Below the pieces are notes generated by a model that saw only the letters and a list, made by a program, of their open reading frames with translations, did no database searches and was not told where the DNA came from. Shown here piece by piece: positions 10,552 to 19,382 of a stretch of 64,000 bases of DNA. The stretch is taken from the NCBI GenBank assembly GCA_030247575.1, contig JAOTRV010000003.1:124001-188000 (forward strand), read 5' to 3'. Positions within the stretch are counted from its first letter, which is position 1. Each line of letters opens with the position of its first letter. The position numbers and the translations under genes are program-made. This stretch comes from Sulfuritalea sp. Lineage in GTDB: Bacteria; Pseudomonadota; Gammaproteobacteria; Burkholderiales; Rhodocyclaceae.

Positions 10552-11835
10552 TCAGTACACCGTGGCCAGTTCGCTGGTCGCCTGCGCCAACCGGTCGACC
10601 AGGATGTTCATGAACGAGCGATTGAACCGGAGCTGGCAGTTTTCCGACGCCTTGTGCAAGGAGTCGGCCTTGATCTTGAAGAGGGTGACGGGCGTGTCGG
10701 CCACGATGGTGGCGGTGCGCGTCAGCGCGCCCTGTCGGATGTAGCACATCTCGCCGAAACAGTGTCCCTTGCCCAGGGTGCTCAGCTTCTTGTTGCCCTT
10801 GATCACGCCCACGCTGCCATCGGCGATGACAAAGAAGAAGTTGCCCGTGGTCCCCTCGTCGACCAGGAAAGTGCCGGATGGCACGCGCCCCCAGATGCTG
10901 ATGCGCAGCACTTCCCAGAGCTCGATTTCGCTGAAGTCCTGAAAGAACGGCAGTGCCTTCAGCATGTTGAAGCGCTGGGTCTCGGAATCGGCTTCGTTCG
11001 GCAGATCCAGTTCCGCGATGGTCGACAGATCCTCGGTGAACTCGCGCCAGTTGGCATGCCGCTCCGCCGTGTGTCGGCGCAATGCCTTGGTGACGATGTC
11101 GGCGAGCCGCGCCGACAGCGCGGGGCGATGGATGCGGATGTTGGGCGCATCTTCGTTCAATATCTTTTGGGTCAACCCGTAGTTGGTGTCGGCTGCGAAG
11201 GGCAGGCGCCCGGTAAGCAGCTTGTACATCACCACGCCCAGGGAATAGATGTCGGTCTGGTAGCTGAGGTTGTCGTTGCGGACCTGCTCCGGCGACATGT
11301 AGGCAGGCGAGCCGACTCCGGTCAGCTGCGTCTCGTCGTTCTTGGCCAGAATCGCGGCCCCGAAGTCGGCGATCTTCACCGCGCCATCCTTGCACAGCAT
11401 GATGTTGGCGGGCTTGATGTCGCGATGGATGATACCGTTGCGGCTGGCAAAATCGAGCGCCAGGGCGCACTTGAAGGCGATCTCGATCACCTTGTCCACC
11501 GGCAGCAGGTTATCGGCATGGCCGTATTTTTCCAGCGTCTCGCCCTGCACGTATTCCATGACGATATAGCCGTCGTCGCGACCCAGCAGCGCGTCGTAGA
11601 TGCCGACGATGTGCGGGTGGTTGAGGCGCCCCGCGAGGGCGGCCTCGTTGGCGATCAGCTTGCGGTAGGTGTTGCCGTGCTCGGTGTCTGACAGGATCTC
11701 GGGTTTGAAGACCTTGATCGCAACCTCGCGGTCATTGAACGTGTCATGGGCGAGGTAAACAATGCTCGTCGCGCCCCTGCCGAGCTCGCGGATGATCTGG
11801 TACTTTTCGATGCCGACTTCAGCAACTTGCTCCAT
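10552..11835 (-). CDS. Ser/Thr protein kinase with C-terminal cyclic-nucleotide-binding domain
   Basis: A 427-residue Hanks-type kinase. Visible kinase elements are the glycine loop LGRGATSIVYLA, VAIKVF, catalytic loop HRDIKPANIM, DFG (IADFGAAI) and AYMSPEQVR. From about residue 300 a second domain follows with the pattern of a cyclic-nucleotide-binding fold (GTFLVDEGTTGNFFFVIADG, then GHCFGEM). No transmembrane segment is seen, so it is cytoplasmic, unlike PknB-type receptor kinases. A cNMP-gated kinase is the simple reading, as in eukaryotic PKG but with the order reversed (inference). The FHA-like gene faces it. Confidence 0.88.
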   Translation of the reverse strand: MEQVAEVGIEKYQIIRELGRGATSIVYLAHDTFNDREVAIKVFKPEILSDTEHGNTYRKLIANEAALAGRLNHPHIVGIYDALLGRDDGYIVMEYVQGETLEKYGHADNLLPVDKVIEIAFKCALALDFASRNGIIHRDIKPANIMLCKDGAVKIADFGAAILAKNDETQLTGVGSPAYMSPEQVRNDNLSYQTDIYSLGVVMYKLLTGRLPFAADTNYGLTQKILNEDAPNIRIHRPALSARLADIVTKALRRHTAERHANWREFTEDLSTIAELDLPNEADSETQRFNMLKALPFFQDFSEIELWEVLRISIWGRVPSGTFLVDEGTTGNFFFVIADGSVGVIKGNKKLSTLGKGHCFGEMCYIRQGALTRTATIVADTPVTLFKIKADSLHKASENCQLRFNRSFMNILVDRLAQATSELATVY

Positions 11836-12352
11836 TTACCGCAGGCTCCTCGTAAAGGCTGGGAAATCCAACTGGCCTGTTTGGAGTGTGCCTGACGCCG
11901 GGTGTAGCGGTCAATCGCCGATTCTGGTCTGGGCGCATCACGATTTGCAGAACAGCGTTCCCGGATGGCACCCCGAACACAGGCTGATGCATGGAGAGTG
12001 GCGGTGAAGTGAATGCGGCGGATGCGCCGGACCGGCGGCGATGTAAATGGAAACGGAAGATCAACCGCACCCAAATCAGGCATACAGGTATGGGGATGAC
12101 CGCGGTCCTGCCATGAGCTGGCGCCCAGGGACAGGGATTCATGCGTCGTCAGTGTCGGCAGATGGCCGGCACTTGCCCTTCTCCGACGCCGCCAGTCCTG
12201 GCGGTTGCCCCTTCTGGAATTGTCTTGCTTTCGGTTCCCGATCCGCCGGCGTCGTTCGGTTCCCGGCGAGCGTAAAGCGGGCAATCCGAGGTAAAGTCGC
12301 GGCTCGCCAACGCCGGCCCATTCAAGCCGGCGGAACAACACGAACACTGCCC
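11836..12352. other. Intergenic region, no gene seen
   Basis: About 515 bp between the divergently transcribed kinase and MFS transporter genes. Open frames exist on both strands but lack starts with ribosome-binding sites and have no family features. It presumably contains the promoters of both neighbours. I see no strong hairpin or repeat. Confidence 0.45.
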
Positions 12353-13558
12353 ATGAAGTCCATTCGCATCGCGCCTGCATTCGTCGTCATTTTGTCCGGG
12401 GTGGTCGCCGCCCTGCATATCGGCAAGATGCCGCCGGCGATTCCGGTGTTGCGCGAGGCGCTGGGCGTGACGCTGGTCGAGGCCGGCTTCCTGCTGTCGA
12501 TCGTGCAAGTGGCCGGGATGACGGCGGCCGTGCTGGTCGGCGTCGCGACCGATAGCCTGGGGCGGCGGCGCGGCATGATCGCGGGGCAGTTGATCCTCGC
12601 CATCGCCAGCTTCGGCGGCATGTGGGCGCAGCGTCCGGCCGATCTGTTGCTGCTGCGGGCCTTCGAGGGCCTCGGCTTTCTGCTGGTGGCGCTGCCGGCG
12701 CCGAGCCTGATCCGCCAGCTGGTGCCGCTGGGCCAGTTGGCGCTGCATCTCGGGCTCTGGGGCACCTATATGCCCACCGGTACCGCGCTGGCCCTGTTTT
12801 GCGCGCCGGCCATGATGAGCGCCCTCGGCTGGCAGGGCTGGTGGGGGCTGCTCGGCGGATTCTCGGCGGCGACGGCGCTGTGGGTGTTTCTGCGCGTGCC
12901 GCCGGATCCGAAACATGTCGCCGCGGCGCCGGCGGCAGGGCAGGCGCAGGCCGGCGATGCCTGGTGGCAGCGCCTGGGCCTGACGCTCGGCAGCGGCGGC
13001 CCGTGGCGCGTCGCGATCGCCTTTTTGCTGTATTCCAGCCAGTGGCTGGCGGTGATCGGCTTTCTGCCGTCGATCTACGCCCAGGCCGGGCTGAGCGGCC
13101 AGATGGCCGGCTCGCTGACGGCGCTGGCGTCCTTGGTGAATATCACGGGCAACATCGCCGCGGGCCGGCTGCTGCATCGCGGCGTGTCGGCACGGCATCT
13201 GCTGTACGCCGGCTTCGGCACCATGGGCGTCGCCACGTTTCTCGCCTTCGGTCAATTGACCGGCGAGGCGCCGACCCTGCGCTATCTGGCGGTGCTGATG
13301 TTTTCCGCCGTCGGCGGCGTGATTCCCGCCACGCTGTTCTCGCTGGCGGTGCATGTGGCGCCGAGCGAGAAAACGGTGTCGACCACGGTGGGCTGGATGC
13401 AGCAATGTTCATCGACCGGGCAGTTCCTCGGCCCGCCGCTGGTGGCCTGGCTGGCCAGCCAGGTCGGCGGTTGGCACTGGACCTGGGCAGTAACCGGAGC
13501 CGCCTCGCTGATCGGCCTGCTGCTGGCGCGGGGCGTGAATTTCACCCGCCACGCCTGA
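12353..13558 (+). CDS. MFS transporter (CynX/NimT-like)
   Basis: A 401-residue major facilitator protein with about twelve hydrophobic segments and the loop 2-3 motif DSLGRRRGM. ATG 12353 is chosen because the product then begins directly with the first membrane helix (IAPAFVVILSGVVAALHIG); the upstream extension of the frame is polar and unlike the family. The overall style is that of CynX/NimT-like anion or drug exporters. It stands alone; the next gene is convergent. Substrate unknown. Confidence 0.82.
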   Translation: MKSIRIAPAFVVILSGVVAALHIGKMPPAIPVLREALGVTLVEAGFLLSIVQVAGMTAAVLVGVATDSLGRRRGMIAGQLILAIASFGGMWAQRPADLLLLRAFEGLGFLLVALPAPSLIRQLVPLGQLALHLGLWGTYMPTGTALALFCAPAMMSALGWQGWWGLLGGFSAATALWVFLRVPPDPKHVAAAPAAGQAQAGDAWWQRLGLTLGSGGPWRVAIAFLLYSSQWLAVIGFLPSIYAQAGLSGQMAGSLTALASLVNITGNIAAGRLLHRGVSARHLLYAGFGTMGVATFLAFGQLTGEAPTLRYLAVLMFSAVGGVIPATLFSLAVHVAPSEKTVSTTVGWMQQCSSTGQFLGPPLVAWLASQVGGWHWTWAVTGAASLIGLLLARGVNFTRHA

Positions 13559-13588
13559 GCGGGCGCGCATCGAGCCGGGGCCGACTCC

Positions 13589-13613
13589 CGCCGTGCCGCC
13601 GGCGTCTACTCCC
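13589..13613 (-). repeat. Family A short repeat, copy A3
   Basis: Minus strand reads GGGAGTAGACGCCGGCGGCA then CGGCG. It lies between the convergent MFS and antiporter genes, next to a GGCCGCG/CGCGGCC inverted repeat. Confidence 0.7.
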
Positions 13614-13635
13614 GGGGCGTCGGCCGCGACGCGGC

Positions 13636-15198
13636 CTAGAGGTGCGCTTCCTGGTAGTCGAGGATCTCTTCCAGATGGTGCATGACTTCGTCGCTGATTT
13701 CGTTGTCGCGCCAGAGGCGGATCAGTTCCCTGCGCTCGGCGAGGATGGCGGCATGGCGCAGGCGGGTCATCAATGCGGCGCGCGGCGTCAGGTCGACGCC
13801 GTCCGGCGCGGCGAGCACGATGCGGTCGGCGATTTCCGCGCGCAGGTTGTCGGCCCAGTCGGCCGGCGCCGCTTCCTTCCGCATGATGTCGTCGATGGCG
13901 GCCAGCGCGACCGAGCTCATGGCGGCCCGCACGCGCTGCTGCTCGTTGCGCAGGCTCCAGTTCGAGCCGACCTTGAGCCGGCGAATCAGGGGCGCCAGCG
14001 TCAGGCCCTGCCCAACCAGGGTCGCGGCGATGACGAAGAAGGTCAGGAAGATGATCAGATCGCGATGGGGGAAGGGCTCGCCGCCGGGTAGCGTCAGCGG
14101 CAGCGCCAGCGCGGCGGCCAGCGACACGATGCCGCGCATGCCGCACCAGCCGATGATGAAGAGTTCCCGCTGGCGCGGTTTCGGCTCCTGCTCGCGCAGG
14201 CTGCCGCTGAGCCAGCGCGGCAGGTAGGCGACCGGATAGACCCAGAGGAAGCGCACGCCGATCGCCACCGCGCTGACGGCCGATCCGATGCCGGCCAGTT
14301 CCAGCGCGGAATAGCGGCCGCCGAGGGTGGCGGTCACGTCGGACATCTGCATGCCGATCAGGATGAAGATCAGGCTGTTCAGCAGGAATACCAGCAGATT
14401 CCAGACCGAGCGGGCGATGATGCGCATCTCGGCCGAAACCAGTTCCGGTGAGTAGCGTCCGCGCACCAGCCCGGCGGCGACCACCGCGAGCACGCCCGAG
14501 ACGTGTACCGATTCCGCCGCGATATAGGCGGCATAGGGAATCGTCAGCGTCGTCACCACCTCGATGAACGGGTCGCCCAGATGCCGGTGAATGGCGATGA
14601 AGACGAATGCCAGCGCCATGCCGACGGCGATGCCGCCGACCGACACGGCGACGAACTGCGTGCTGGCATCGACCAGCGAGAACGCGCCGGTCAGCACCGC
14701 CGCGATGGCGAACTTGTAGAGCACGAGGCCGGAGGCGTCGTTCACCAGGCTCTCGCCTTCGAGGATGGTGATCATGCGCCGCGGAATGTTGAGCCGCGAC
14801 AGGATCGCCGTGGCGGCCACCGCGTCCGGCGGCGAGACGATGGCGCCGAGCACGAAGGCGGCGGCCCAGGGCACGCCGGGCACCAGCAGTTTCAGTGCGG
14901 CGCCGACGGCGAGCGTGGTGGCGATCACCAGGCCGATGGCGAGCAGGCTGATCGGACGGATGTTGGCCTTGAAGTCGTTCCACGAGGTGAGCAGCGAGGC
15001 CTGGTAGAGGATGGGCGGCAGCACGAGGACCAGGATCAGTTGCGGGTCGAAGGGAAACTGCGGCATCCGCGGCATGAAGCCGAGCAGGGCGCCGCCGACG
15101 ACGAGCGCGATCGGATAGGGAAACTTGAAGCGCCGGGCGATCCAGCCGAGGGCCACTGCGCACAGGAGCAGCAGCAGAACGAGTTCGAGCAATACCAT
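13636..15198 (-). CDS. Na+/H+ antiporter, CPA1 family
   Basis: A 520-residue integral membrane antiporter with about 12 hydrophobic segments in the first 400 residues and a soluble, charged C-terminal tail of about 120 residues. The ion-binding helix shows GAIVSPPDAVA and the partner helix GESLVNDASGLV, the two CPA1 hallmarks. It exchanges Na+ or K+ for protons and supports pH and salt homeostasis. It is a single gene bounded by family A repeats on both sides (A3 and A4). Confidence 0.9.
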   Translation of the reverse strand: MVLLELVLLLLLCAVALGWIARRFKFPYPIALVVGGALLGFMPRMPQFPFDPQLILVLVLPPILYQASLLTSWNDFKANIRPISLLAIGLVIATTLAVGAALKLLVPGVPWAAAFVLGAIVSPPDAVAATAILSRLNIPRRMITILEGESLVNDASGLVLYKFAIAAVLTGAFSLVDASTQFVAVSVGGIAVGMALAFVFIAIHRHLGDPFIEVVTTLTIPYAAYIAAESVHVSGVLAVVAAGLVRGRYSPELVSAEMRIIARSVWNLLVFLLNSLIFILIGMQMSDVTATLGGRYSALELAGIGSAVSAVAIGVRFLWVYPVAYLPRWLSGSLREQEPKPRQRELFIIGWCGMRGIVSLAAALALPLTLPGGEPFPHRDLIIFLTFFVIAATLVGQGLTLAPLIRRLKVGSNWSLRNEQQRVRAAMSSVALAAIDDIMRKEAAPADWADNLRAEIADRIVLAAPDGVDLTPRAALMTRLRHAAILAERRELIRLWRDNEISDEVMHHLEEILDYQEAHL

Positions 15199-15294
15199 CG
15201 TGGTTTCGCGAGTGAAGGTTGAAGACGGCCGGCGGACCGTCAGGGCAGGCGCAAGCCTAACCCGTCGGCATCGAATTGTGGCGGGCGGCGACGT

Positions 15295-15323
15295 GAATCG
15301 CCGTGCCGCCGGCGTCTACTCTC
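15295..15323 (-). repeat. Family A short repeat, copy A4
   Basis: Minus strand GAGAGTAGACGCCGGCGGCA then CGGCGATTC. Intergenic, downstream of the oxidoreductase operon and upstream of the antiporter gene. Confidence 0.7.
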
Positions 15324-15369
15324 GGGCTAGCCCCGTTGCGGGGCAGGGCGCCGGTGCGGTGTGCCGTCC

Positions 15370-16992
15370 TCAGTTCTCCTCCGCCACCATGCGGATGGCG
15401 CCGCAGGGACATTCGGCGGCGCAGATGCCGCAGCCCTTGCAGTAGTCGTAGTTGAATCTGAAGCGCTTGCCGGGGCCGAGCTTGATCACCGCGTTGTCGG
15501 GGCAGACGCCGTAGCAGTTGTCGCATTCGAAGCAGTTGCCGCAGGACATGCAGCGGCGCGCCTCGAACAGCGCGTTGCTTTCGTCGAGCCCGCCCAGCAC
15601 TTCCTCGAAGGTGGACTGGCGGCGGATGATGTCGAGCACCGGGCGCATGGTCTTCGGTGCGTCGGAGTAGTACCAGGAATTCATCCGCTCGATGGTGGCG
15701 ATCTCGGGCTTGGGCGGCGGCGCATAGACTTCGCCGCGCAGCCAGGCGTCGATCGCGCGCGCGGCCTTCTTGCCGTGGCCGACGGCGACGGTGACGGTGC
15801 GTTCGCTGCCGGCCATGTCGCCGCCGGCGAAGACGCCGGGGTGGCCGGTCATCATGCCGGCATCGACCTGGATCAGGCCGCCTTCGACGACCAGTCCGGG
15901 CACGTTTTCGAGCAGCGACAGGTCGGCGTCCTGGCCCAGCGCCAGCACCACGGAATCGGCTTCGATGCGCTCGAATTCGCCGGTCGGCTGCGGAAAGCCC
16001 TTGTCGTCCAGCGCCATCTTTTCGACCATGATGTCCGACTCACCGGCTTCCTTGATGGTCGACAGCCACTTGATCGAGATGCCTTCCTGCAGTGCCTCCT
16101 CGACCTCGAAATCGTGCGCCGGCATTTTGTCGCGGGTGCGGCGGTAGACGATGATCGCCTCTTCCGCGCCGAGGCGCCTGGCGGTGCGCGCGACGTCGAT
16201 CGCGGTGTTGCCGCCGCCGTAGACCACCACCTTGCGGCCGAGCATCGGCGCGTCGTGGCCCTCCATGCCGCGCAGCACGGCGACCGCGTCGAGCACCTTG
16301 TTGGCATCGCCGGCGGGAATGTAGGCGCGCTTGGCGATGTGGGCGCCGACGCCGAGGAACACGGCGTCGAAGCCGTCCTTCATCGCCTGCAGTACATCGG
16401 CGACCTTGGTCTGCAGGTGCAGTTCGACGCCGAAGTCGGTGAGCCGCTTGATCTCGGCATCGAGCACCTCGCGCGGCAGCCGGTACTTGGGAATGCCGAA
16501 GCGCATCATGCCGCCGGCGAGCGGCGCCGCTTCGTAGATCACCGCCTGGTGGCCGAGGCGCGTCAGGTGGTAGGCGGCGGAAAGACCGGCCGGGCCGGAG
16601 CCGACCACCAGCACGCGCTTGCCGGTGGAAGCGGCCGGCGGCGCGAATTTCCAGCCCTGCTTGCGGGCTTCGTCGCCGAGGAAGCGCTCGACCGAATTGA
16701 TGCCGACGGCGGAATCGACGTGCTGCCGGTTGCAGCCGCCCTCGCAGGGGTGGTAGCAGACGCGGCCCATGATCGCCGGCAGCGGATTGTTTTCCACCAG
16801 CGACTGCCAGGCCTTTTCATAGTCGCCGCTTTCGGCGTGGAACAGCCAGCCCTGGATGTTCTCGCCGGCGGGGCAGGCGGCATTGCAGGGCGGCAGGCGG
16901 TCGAGGTACTCGGGGCGGAAGGTGCGCCACGAGCCGGTGCGGTTGGCCAGCGAGGAGCCCGGGTCGAGCGTGATGGCGAAGGGTTTGTCCAT
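15370..16992 (-). CDS. 2-oxoacid:acceptor oxidoreductase, NAD(P)/FAD subunit with C-terminal ferredoxin domain (PadH-like)
   Basis: A 540-residue GltD-like flavoprotein, the likely electron-output subunit of the complex. The N-terminal Fe-S module has PPCNAACPAG and CYHPCEGGCNR. FAD and NAD(P) folds follow, with LVVGSGPAGLSAAYHL and VVYGGGNTAIDVARTA. The C-terminus carries two 4Fe-4S sites (CMSCGNCFECDNCYGVCP and CKGCGICAAECPCGAI). The start is ATG 16992, after a 1-bp gap from the beta subunit gene. It corresponds to the epsilon (PadH) subunit of phenylglyoxylate:NAD oxidoreductase. No separate small ferredoxin gene (PadF) is present; the C-terminal domain may replace it (inference). Confidence 0.85.
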   Translation of the reverse strand: MDKPFAITLDPGSSLANRTGSWRTFRPEYLDRLPPCNAACPAGENIQGWLFHAESGDYEKAWQSLVENNPLPAIMGRVCYHPCEGGCNRQHVDSAVGINSVERFLGDEARKQGWKFAPPAASTGKRVLVVGSGPAGLSAAYHLTRLGHQAVIYEAAPLAGGMMRFGIPKYRLPREVLDAEIKRLTDFGVELHLQTKVADVLQAMKDGFDAVFLGVGAHIAKRAYIPAGDANKVLDAVAVLRGMEGHDAPMLGRKVVVYGGGNTAIDVARTARRLGAEEAIIVYRRTRDKMPAHDFEVEEALQEGISIKWLSTIKEAGESDIMVEKMALDDKGFPQPTGEFERIEADSVVLALGQDADLSLLENVPGLVVEGGLIQVDAGMMTGHPGVFAGGDMAGSERTVTVAVGHGKKAARAIDAWLRGEVYAPPPKPEIATIERMNSWYYSDAPKTMRPVLDIIRRQSTFEEVLGGLDESNALFEARRCMSCGNCFECDNCYGVCPDNAVIKLGPGKRFRFNYDYCKGCGICAAECPCGAIRMVAEEN

Positions 16993-16993
16993 T

Positions 16994-18007
16994 TCAGTGC
17001 CCCTCTTTGCGGGCCTGCAGCCCGTACTTGCGGATGTTCCTGTCCGCCAACTCCTGGATGTGCGCGATCGTCGCGAGCGCGGGCGTCTTGCCGAACAGGT
17101 GGGCATAGCGCTTTTGCGGTCGCAAGTAGTCTTCCACCGGCAGCGGCCGCCGTATCGCCAGCACCGACTTTATCTCGCCGTGCTCGGCCTCGAACACCGG
17201 GAAGATGCCGGTCTCCTTGGCCAGTCGCGCCATCTTGATGGTGTCCTGCGAGGGCGTGCCCCAGCCCAGCGGACAGGGCACCAGGATGTGGATGTAGCGC
17301 GCGCCGCGAAATTCCATGGCGCGCCGCACCTTGGCTTCGAGGTCGCGCAGGTCGGCCACGGTCGCGGTGGCGACGTAGGGAATGTTGTGCGCCATGGCGA
17401 TCGCCGGCACGAACTTGCCCTGGCCGAAGACGTTGCCGGGTTCGGGGCCGACGGCCATGGTGGTCGCAGTGCGCGCCGCCGGCGGCGTCGCCGAGGAACG
17501 CTGCACCCCCGTGTTCATGTAGCCGCCGTTGTCGTAGCAGATGTAGAGCACGTCATCGTTGCGCTCGAACATGCCCGACAGGCAGCCGAAGCCGATGTCG
17601 GTGGTGCCGCCGTCGCCGCCCTGGGCGACCACCCGTGTCTTCGGATTCTGCGACAGGCCCTTGACCTTGAGCGCGGCGGCGATGCCGGTGGCGACCGCGG
17701 CGGTGTTGCCGAACAGCGAATGAATCCAGGGAATCTGCCACGAGGTTTCGGGATAGGGCGTCGAGAACACCTCGAGGCAGCCCGTGGCATTGGCGGCGAT
17801 GACCTGGCCGTCGGTCGCCTCCATCGCGGCGTCGATCGCATAGCGCGCGCCGAGCGCCTCGCCGCAGCCCTGGCAGGCGCGGTGGCCGGAGTTGATCGAG
17901 TTGAAACGTTTCGCGCTGGCCTGCACGCTGCGCTCTTCGGGCGGCAGCAGGCGGTTGCCGACGGTGAAGGTGCCGGTCTGGTAGAACTTTACGGGCTGGA
18001 AGCTCAT
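16994..18007 (-). CDS. 2-oxoacid:acceptor oxidoreductase, TPP-binding beta subunit
   Basis: A 337-residue subunit with the TPP motif GDGGTTDIGFGC to YDNGGYMNTG and the CQGCGEALGAR cluster-binding region typical of beta subunits of pyruvate-, ketoisovalerate- or phenylglyoxylate-type oxidoreductases (PadI/PorB-like). ATG 18007 is decided by GGAAGGAG 4 nt upstream, which is the edge of family B repeat B2. The open frame continues upstream through the repeat, but that part is not conserved-looking protein. Oxidises a 2-oxoacid to acyl-CoA with the alpha and gamma subunits. Substrate not determinable; pyruvate or an aromatic 2-oxoacid are both possible. Confidence 0.88.
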   Translation of the reverse strand: MSFQPVKFYQTGTFTVGNRLLPPEERSVQASAKRFNSINSGHRACQGCGEALGARYAIDAAMEATDGQVIAANATGCLEVFSTPYPETSWQIPWIHSLFGNTAAVATGIAAALKVKGLSQNPKTRVVAQGGDGGTTDIGFGCLSGMFERNDDVLYICYDNGGYMNTGVQRSSATPPAARTATTMAVGPEPGNVFGQGKFVPAIAMAHNIPYVATATVADLRDLEAKVRRAMEFRGARYIHILVPCPLGWGTPSQDTIKMARLAKETGIFPVFEAEHGEIKSVLAIRRPLPVEDYLRPQKRYAHLFGKTPALATIAHIQELADRNIRKYGLQARKEGH

Positions 18008-18009
18008 AA

Positions 18010-18126
18010 GACTCCTTCCCCCCATCCCCCTTCCAGAGGAAGGGGGTGACGGGTGTTCGGCCGCAAAAAACGCGGCCTCCGGGTTGTTGGCTGGCGCCCG
18101 CTCGGGGCGGCCCGGCGCCGGGCGCT
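18010..18126. repeat. Family B intercistronic repeat, copy B2
   Basis: Between the alpha and beta subunit genes. On minus it matches B1 in order: CCGGGCCGCCCC, CAGCCAACAAC, a hairpin (GGCCGC/GCGGCC with an A/T-run loop), GAACACCCGTCACCCCC, then the hairpin CCCCCTTCC-TCT-GGAAGGGGG and ATGGGGGGAAGGAG. That last purine run serves as Shine-Dalgarno of the beta gene. Confidence 0.8.
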
Positions 18127-18128
18127 CA

Positions 18129-19382
18129 TCAGTAATTCCGCGCGGCGACGACGCCGACATCGCGCAGCAGGTTTTCCGCCACCGGGCCGGAGCGGCGATG
18201 CGCCTTCTCGCGCTCGAGTTGTTTGTTGACCATGTTCCAGTCGAGGTCGAGGAAGGTCAGCGGCTCCAGCGCGTCCTGCCCGGCCTGGCGGAACAGGCCG
18301 TGCAGCGATTTCTTGGTGATGGCGCGGCCGCCCAGGCCCGCGATCACCGTGTAGCCGTGCATGTGCAGGCCGGACAGCGCCATGCGCACATTGGTGGACA
18401 GGATGCCGCCCAGCCCCACCGCCATGCTCTTTTCCAGCACCACGACACGCTTGGCCCCCTGCAGGCTTTCGCGCACGCGCGCCAGCGGGAAGGGGCGGAA
18501 CAGCGTGATGCCGAGCACGCCGATCTTGTGGCCTTCCTCGCGCATCTCATCGATCACGTCCTTGATGGTGCCCAGCACCGAGCCCATGGCGACGATGATG
18601 GTTTCGGCATCTTCCGTGCGGTAGGTGTGGGTGAGGCCGCCGGAATCGCGGCCGAACACCGACTTGAACTCCGCCGCGTAGGACGGAATCAGTTCCAGCG
18701 CCTCCATCTGCTTGGCATGGGCCAGGTAGCGCACTTCCATGAAGGCCTCGGGGCCGACCATGGCGCCGATCGACACCGGCTCGCCGGGGTCGAGCACCTG
18801 GCGCGGCACGTATTTCGGCAGGTAGGCGTCGACCTGCGCCTGGGTCGGCATATCGACGCGCTCGTAGGCGTGGGTGAGGATGAAGCCGTCCATGCAAACC
18901 ATCACCGGCAACGACAATTCCTCGGCGAGGCGGAAGGCCTGGATGTGCAGGTCGAGCGCCTCCTGGTTGGTCTCGGCGAACAGCTGCAGCCAGCCCGAGT
19001 CGCGCTGCGACAGCGCATCGGAATGGTCGTTCCAGATGTTGATCGGGGCGCCGATGGCGCGGTTGGCGACGGTCATCACGATCGGCAGGCCGAGGCCGGA
19101 GGCGTTGTACACCGCCTCGGCCATGAACAGCAGGCCCTGCGAGGCGGTCGCCGTGTAGCTGCGCGCGCCGGCGGCGGCGGAACCGATGGCCACCGACATG
19201 GCGGCGAACTCGGATTCGACGTTGATGAATTCGCAGGGGCTGAGCGTGCCGTCCTTGACCATTTCGCCGAGCGCCTCGACGATGTGGGTCTGCGGCGAAA
19301 TCGGATAGGCGCAGATCACCTCGGGCCGGCACATGGCGACGGCTTCGGCGACGGCGCGCGAGCCTTCGGTCTGTTTAAGCAT
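18129..19382 (-). CDS. 2-oxoacid:acceptor oxidoreductase, alpha subunit (PadG-like)
   Basis: A 417-residue alpha subunit of the pyruvate:ferredoxin oxidoreductase superfamily (domain I and II type). Typical segments are EVICAYPISPQTHIVEAL, the FINVESEFAAMS glutamate region and ASQGLLFMAEAVYNA. Start ATG 19382 lies inside the end of the gamma gene (8-bp overlap), which supports coupling; the longer upstream frame is a shadow of the gamma gene. Together with gamma, beta and the PadH-like chain it forms one minus-strand operon. Confidence 0.88.
   Translation of the reverse strand: MLKQTEGSRAVAEAVAMCRPEVICAYPISPQTHIVEALGEMVKDGTLSPCEFINVESEFAAMSVAIGSAAAGARSYTATASQGLLFMAEAVYNASGLGLPIVMTVANRAIGAPINIWNDHSDALSQRDSGWLQLFAETNQEALDLHIQAFRLAEELSLPVMVCMDGFILTHAYERVDMPTQAQVDAYLPKYVPRQVLDPGEPVSIGAMVGPEAFMEVRYLAHAKQMEALELIPSYAAEFKSVFGRDSGGLTHTYRTEDAETIIVAMGSVLGTIKDVIDEMREEGHKIGVLGITLFRPFPLARVRESLQGAKRVVVLEKSMAVGLGGILSTNVRMALSGLHMHGYTVIAGLGGRAITKKSLHGLFRQAGQDALEPLTFLDLDWNMVNKQLEREKAHRRSGPVAENLLRDVGVVAARNY

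Noticed and set aside
10654-11691. Long open frame on plus, antisense to the kinase gene
   Set aside because: GC-rich third positions open many antisense frames. This one has no family motif and no ribosome-binding site, while the minus-strand kinase is unmistakable.
18008-18160. N-terminal extension of the TPP beta subunit through the repeat
   Set aside because: The extension reads repeat B2 and has no conserved residues; the ATG at 18007 has a good Shine-Dalgarno.
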